From positions 1 through 8,451 of the forward strand of contig JANNRW010000211.1 in NCBI GenBank assembly GCA_031401815.1: a stretch of 8,451 bases of DNA, given 5' to 3'. Origin of the DNA: JANNRW01 sp031401815. GTDB taxonomy: Bacteria; Desulfobacterota; Desulfuromonadia; Geobacterales; DSM-12255. Shown here in pieces: positions 5,560-8,451 of the stretch; positions within the stretch are counted from its first letter, which is position 1; each line of letters opens with the position of its first letter. Made by a program: the position numbers and the translations under genes. A model generated the notes under the pieces. It was not told where the DNA came from, ran no database searches, and was given only the letters and a program-made list of their open reading frames with translations.

Positions 5560-8276
5560 GACTCCTCCTTCGCGACAGGAACGCCTCGATGAATCCATTT
5601 TTCAAACTCGATTACAATATAGACTACCAGGGAGGCGCTGATAATCAGCCCCCACTCCCGCAGACCAATCGGCTCGCTGCCGAAGGCGGTGTTCATTACC
5701 GGAAGGTAGGTGAACAGCAGCTGTAGCAGAATCATTATGGAGACGCCGACCAGCAGCCAATGGTTGCTGAACAGGCCGAGCTTGAACGGAGAATAGCTCA
5801 GGGAGCGGCAGTTGAAAAGATAGGATATCTCACCGAAAACAAATACGTTGACCGCGCAGGTACGCGCCGCAGCCAGGCTGTTCCCTTGTCGCAGTTCCCA
5901 CTGGAACAGTCCGAATGAGCCTAAAAGCAACAAAAACCCGACAATCCCGATTTTCATCATCAACTCTCTGGTCAAAAGCGGTTTTTTGGGATCCAGAGGG
6001 GGTCGTTTCATTATCCCCGGTTCCATCGGCTCGAACGAGAGCATCAACCCCAGCAGTACCGCAGTGGTCATATTAATCCATAGGATCTGCACCGGAGTAA
6101 TTGGCAATTGAGCGCCTGCAAAGACAGCTGCCAGAATTACCAGCCCTTCGCCAAGATTGGTGGGGAGAGTCCAGGTAATGAACTTGATCAGATTGTTGTA
6201 GACCCCCCGCCCCTCCTCGACCGCCGCTTCGATGGAGGAAAAGTTATCATCTGTCAGCACCATGTCAGCCGCCTCCTTCGCAACCTCGGTGCCGGCAATC
6301 CCCATGGCTACGCCGATATTGGCCTGCCTCAGAGCCGGCGCATCATTTACCCCGTCGCCGGTCATGGCAACGATATTACCCGTTGCCTGCAACGCCTCAA
6401 CCAGCCGCAGCTTTTGCTCGGGCGCGACTCTGGCAAACACTGTTGTTCGTTCCACCGTCACGATCAGCTCTTCGTCGGAAAGCTCTGCCAGTTCTCTGCC
6501 GTTCAGCGTCAAGGGCTGATCCGGCTTGCCGATTTCGCCAATCAGACCGACCTGCCGGGCAATGGCGGTAGCGGTAATGGCGTGGTCTCCGGTAATCATT
6601 ACTACCCGGATACCGGCACTCTGGCAGACTCGCACTGCGGCTATAGCTTCGAGCCTGGGTGGATCAATCATCCCCTGTAGGCCAAGAAAGGTCAGCCCCC
6701 CGGCAACATCGCCATGCTCCAGGGAAGCCGTGGTGATTTCCCGTTCAATGCGGGCAAATGCCAGAACCCTGAGCCCCTTCTCTGCCATCTCTGCAGCTGC
6801 CCGGTGGCAGTTGTCAGATTGCAGAGGGATCAACTCCCCTGAGTGAGAAAGAGCCTGATTGCAACGAGCCAGGATACTTTCGACGCCCCCTTTGAGATAA
6901 ACAACAGGGGTGTCATGATTGCCATGCAGGGTCGCCATGTACTGATACTGCGATTCAAAGGGGATGGCGTCAAGGCGGGGAAGATCTGCGGAAAATTGTT
7001 CCCGTTCAAGCCCAGCCTTCCGGGCGCTAACAACCAGTGCGGCTTCAGTCGGATCACCTTCCACCCGCCACTCGCCTTCCAGTTTGACCAGGGCTGCATC
7101 GTTGCAGAGCAGCCCGGAGATCAGACACTCACTCAGCGCCGGACTCTCTGACAGGGTTATGGTTTCACCGTTACGGGAAATGTGCCCTGCGGGCGCGTAA
7201 CCGCTGCCGGATACCAGGAAAAAGTCACCTCCGGCATATGCCTCCTGGACAGTCATCTGGTTCTGGGTCAGGGTGCCGGTTTTGTCGGAACAGATGACCG
7301 TCGTACTTCCCAGGGTTTCCACCGCCGGAAGCTTGCGGATGATCGCGTTGCGTTTGGCCATCTTGGCGACACCGATGGCCAGCGTTATCGTTACGGCCGC
7401 CGGTAGCCCTTCGGGAATGGCTCCTACAGCAAGAGCAACCACCGCCATGAACATATCCAGCCAATTTTCTCCACGAATCACACCGACGATGAAAGTTATA
7501 ACAGCCAGGCCGATAATGACGTACAGCAGCAAGCCGCTGAAAATGGCGATCTTTTTGGTGAGCGGTGTTGTCAGAATATCGGCTGAAGCTATCAATTCGT
7601 TTATACGGCCGATTTCCGTGCTGTTACCTGTCGCCACAACAGCGCCGGTTGCAATGCCATAAGTAACCAGTGTCGAGGAATACGCCATGTTCAAGCGGTC
7701 GGCCAGCAGCGTGTCGTGGAGCATTACCCCGCTATGCTTCTGCACCGGGACTGATTCGCCGGTAAGAGCCGACTCGTCAATCTGTAGCTCACGTGAAGTC
7801 AGTAACCGTATATCAGCCGGAACCTTGTCGCCGGACTGCAAGAGCACAATATCGCCAGGCACCAGTTCTGTGGCTGGAATCTGTCGCCTTTCACCGCCCC
7901 GCAGCACTGTTGCGGTGCTGGTCATGGAGTGTGACAGGGCTTCAATTGCCTTTACCGCCTTGGCCTCCTGTATGAAGCCGATGATGGCGTTGACCAGCAC
8001 TACTCCGAAAATAACCCCGGCATCGACCCACTCCTGAAGTGCGGTGGTAACGGCTGCTGCGCCAAGCAGGATATAGACAAGCGGTTGGTGGAATTGAAGC
8101 AGAAAAAGCAGCAGCGGGCTTTTGCCTTTTTTCTGGGTAATCTTGTTGGAGCCGAACTGCTCCTGGCGGTGCCCAACCTCAAAGGTATCCAGCCCCTTAT
8201 CCACCGATGTTTCCAGAAATTCAACAACTTCTTCTTCCGGCAGATGATGCCAGTGCTCTTCAAGTATTGATTTCAT
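5556..8276 (-). CDS. P2-type cation-transporting ATPase
   Basis: This 906-aa P-type ATPase moves cations across the inner membrane using ATP. Domains in order: cytoplasmic N-terminal cation-ATPase segment (1-50), helices M1-M2 (about 55-105), actuator domain with TGES (172-175), M3-M4 with PEGLP (288-292), phosphorylation domain with D331 in DKTGT, nucleotide-binding domain with KGG (462-464), then DPPR (538-541), TGDH (562-565) and TGDGVNDAP (639-647) of the hinge, then six C-terminal helices. All catalytic motifs are intact, and there is no heavy-metal-binding N-terminus or CPC motif. Ion-site residues E289 (M4), N707 and E710 (M5), N735 and T738 (M6) match SERCA-like pumps, but the position of SERCA D800 is A739. 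Substrate could be Ca2+, Na+, K+ or another cation. GTGAGG (8285-8290) precedes the ATG at 8276 by 8 nt. It is the first gene of the four-gene operon, and its stop overlaps the start of the PsiE-like gene. Confidence 0.96.
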   Translation of the reverse strand: MKSILEEHWHHLPEEEVVEFLETSVDKGLDTFEVGHRQEQFGSNKITQKKGKSPLLLFLLQFHQPLVYILLGAAAVTTALQEWVDAGVIFGVVLVNAIIGFIQEAKAVKAIEALSHSMTSTATVLRGGERRQIPATELVPGDIVLLQSGDKVPADIRLLTSRELQIDESALTGESVPVQKHSGVMLHDTLLADRLNMAYSSTLVTYGIATGAVVATGNSTEIGRINELIASADILTTPLTKKIAIFSGLLLYVIIGLAVITFIVGVIRGENWLDMFMAVVALAVGAIPEGLPAAVTITLAIGVAKMAKRNAIIRKLPAVETLGSTTVICSDKTGTLTQNQMTVQEAYAGGDFFLVSGSGYAPAGHISRNGETITLSESPALSECLISGLLCNDAALVKLEGEWRVEGDPTEAALVVSARKAGLEREQFSADLPRLDAIPFESQYQYMATLHGNHDTPVVYLKGGVESILARCNQALSHSGELIPLQSDNCHRAAAEMAEKGLRVLAFARIEREITTASLEHGDVAGGLTFLGLQGMIDPPRLEAIAAVRVCQSAGIRVVMITGDHAITATAIARQVGLIGEIGKPDQPLTLNGRELAELSDEELIVTVERTTVFARVAPEQKLRLVEALQATGNIVAMTGDGVNDAPALRQANIGVAMGIAGTEVAKEAADMVLTDDNFSSIEAAVEEGRGVYNNLIKFITWTLPTNLGEGLVILAAVFAGAQLPITPVQILWINMTTAVLLGLMLSFEPMEPGIMKRPPLDPKKPLLTRELMMKIGIVGFLLLLGSFGLFQWELRQGNSLAAARTCAVNVFVFGEISYLFNCRSLSYSPFKLGLFSNHWLLVGVSIMILLQLLFTYLPVMNTAFGSEPIGLREWGLIISASLVVYIVIEFEKWIHRGVPVAKEES
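5564..5570 (-). promoter_or_regulatory. Ribosome binding site of the PsiE-like gene
   Basis: AAGGAGG read leftward lies inside the end of the ATPase gene, 4 nt before ATG 5559. It selects the start that overlaps the ATPase stop by 4 nt over the longer in-frame start at 5598. Confidence 0.75.
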
Positions 8277-8331
8277 ATATCATGCCTCACTTTAAAAATT
8301 TCAGCCAATGAACCTAAAAACGGCAGTTGAA

Positions 8332-8356
8332 ACACAGAGGCACTGAGACACAGAGG
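8332..8356. repeat. Tandem 'acacagagg' repeat pair
   Basis: The 9-mer acacagagg occurs at 8332-8340 and again at 8348-8356, with cactgag between. I recognise the wider motif (gaaacacagaggcac...gacacagagg) as a dispersed intergenic repeat common in environmental bacteria. It lies 55-80 nt upstream of the ATPase start, within its leader or promoter region. I see no convincing sigma-70 promoter between 8277 and 8451. Confidence 0.6.
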
Positions 8357-8451
8357 AAATCATTGAGATTATTTGAAATCACCGTACAACCTGAAAGGTG
8401 AACACAAATGAAGCTGATATTTTATCTAAGTCTCTGTAATGATTATCTCAG

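Noticed and set aside
5560..5598. Longer N-terminus for the PsiE-like protein
   Set aside because: The added hydrophilic residues overlap the ATPase C-terminal codons. The ATGA overlap with a strong ribosome binding site at 5559 is more convincing.
6108..6680. 190-codon plus-strand ORF
   Set aside because: It is antisense to conserved ATPase motifs such as TGDGVNDAP and TGDH.
8332..8356. CRISPR-like direct repeats
   Set aside because: There are only two 9-nt units spaced by 7 nt, far from CRISPR repeat and spacer sizes, and no cas gene is in view.

Overview
The window looks like chromosomal DNA of a Gram-negative bacterium, probably of the Desulfuromonadales/Geobacter-like group. That is a tentative guess from gene style, dispersed repeats and mid-range GC; no taxonomic marker is present. 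Every gene I accept lies on the minus strand, so transcription runs from high to low coordinates. No complete mobile element, tRNA, rRNA or CRISPR array is visible.

Right two-thirds (about 8276 down to 2105): a compact four-gene operon for membrane ion handling. In transcription order it encodes a 906-aa P2-type cation ATPase, a small PsiE-family membrane protein joined to it by a 4-nt ATGA stop/start overlap, a membrane histidine kinase starting at TTG, and a 661-aa Kef-type (CPA2) monovalent cation/proton antiporter with RCK/TrkA domains. The last two junctions are each 19 nt. The layout suggests that a primary cation pump and a proton-coupled antiporter are made together with a sensor kinase. 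No response regulator gene is in view. The stretch upstream of the ATPase holds short 'cacagagg'-type repeats.

Middle (about 2104 to 1167): mostly non-coding, with several structured elements. These are a REP-like inverted repeat (1993-2041), a 69-codon ORF with an excellent ribosome binding site that may be a truncated phosphoenolpyruvate carboxylase N-terminus, a consensus promoter (TTGACA-15-TATAAT), a strong intrinsic terminator about 90 nt downstream of it on the same strand (together a candidate small RNA), and an imperfect 27/28-nt inverted repeat around a 59-nt spacer.

Left (1166 to 1): a toxin-antitoxin pair, a short MntA-type nucleotidyltransferase antitoxin followed by a HepT-type HEPN ribonuclease with an RX4HXY motif. 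Immediately downstream on the same strand is what I read as the 5' part (domain I) of a bacterial group II intron, beginning near 384 and running off the left edge. Its reverse-transcriptase gene, if present, lies outside the window.

The points most worth checking are the candidate sRNA, the ATPase lacking the SERCA D800-equivalent carboxylate, the sensor kinase embedded in a pump/antiporter operon, and the intron next to the toxin-antitoxin module.
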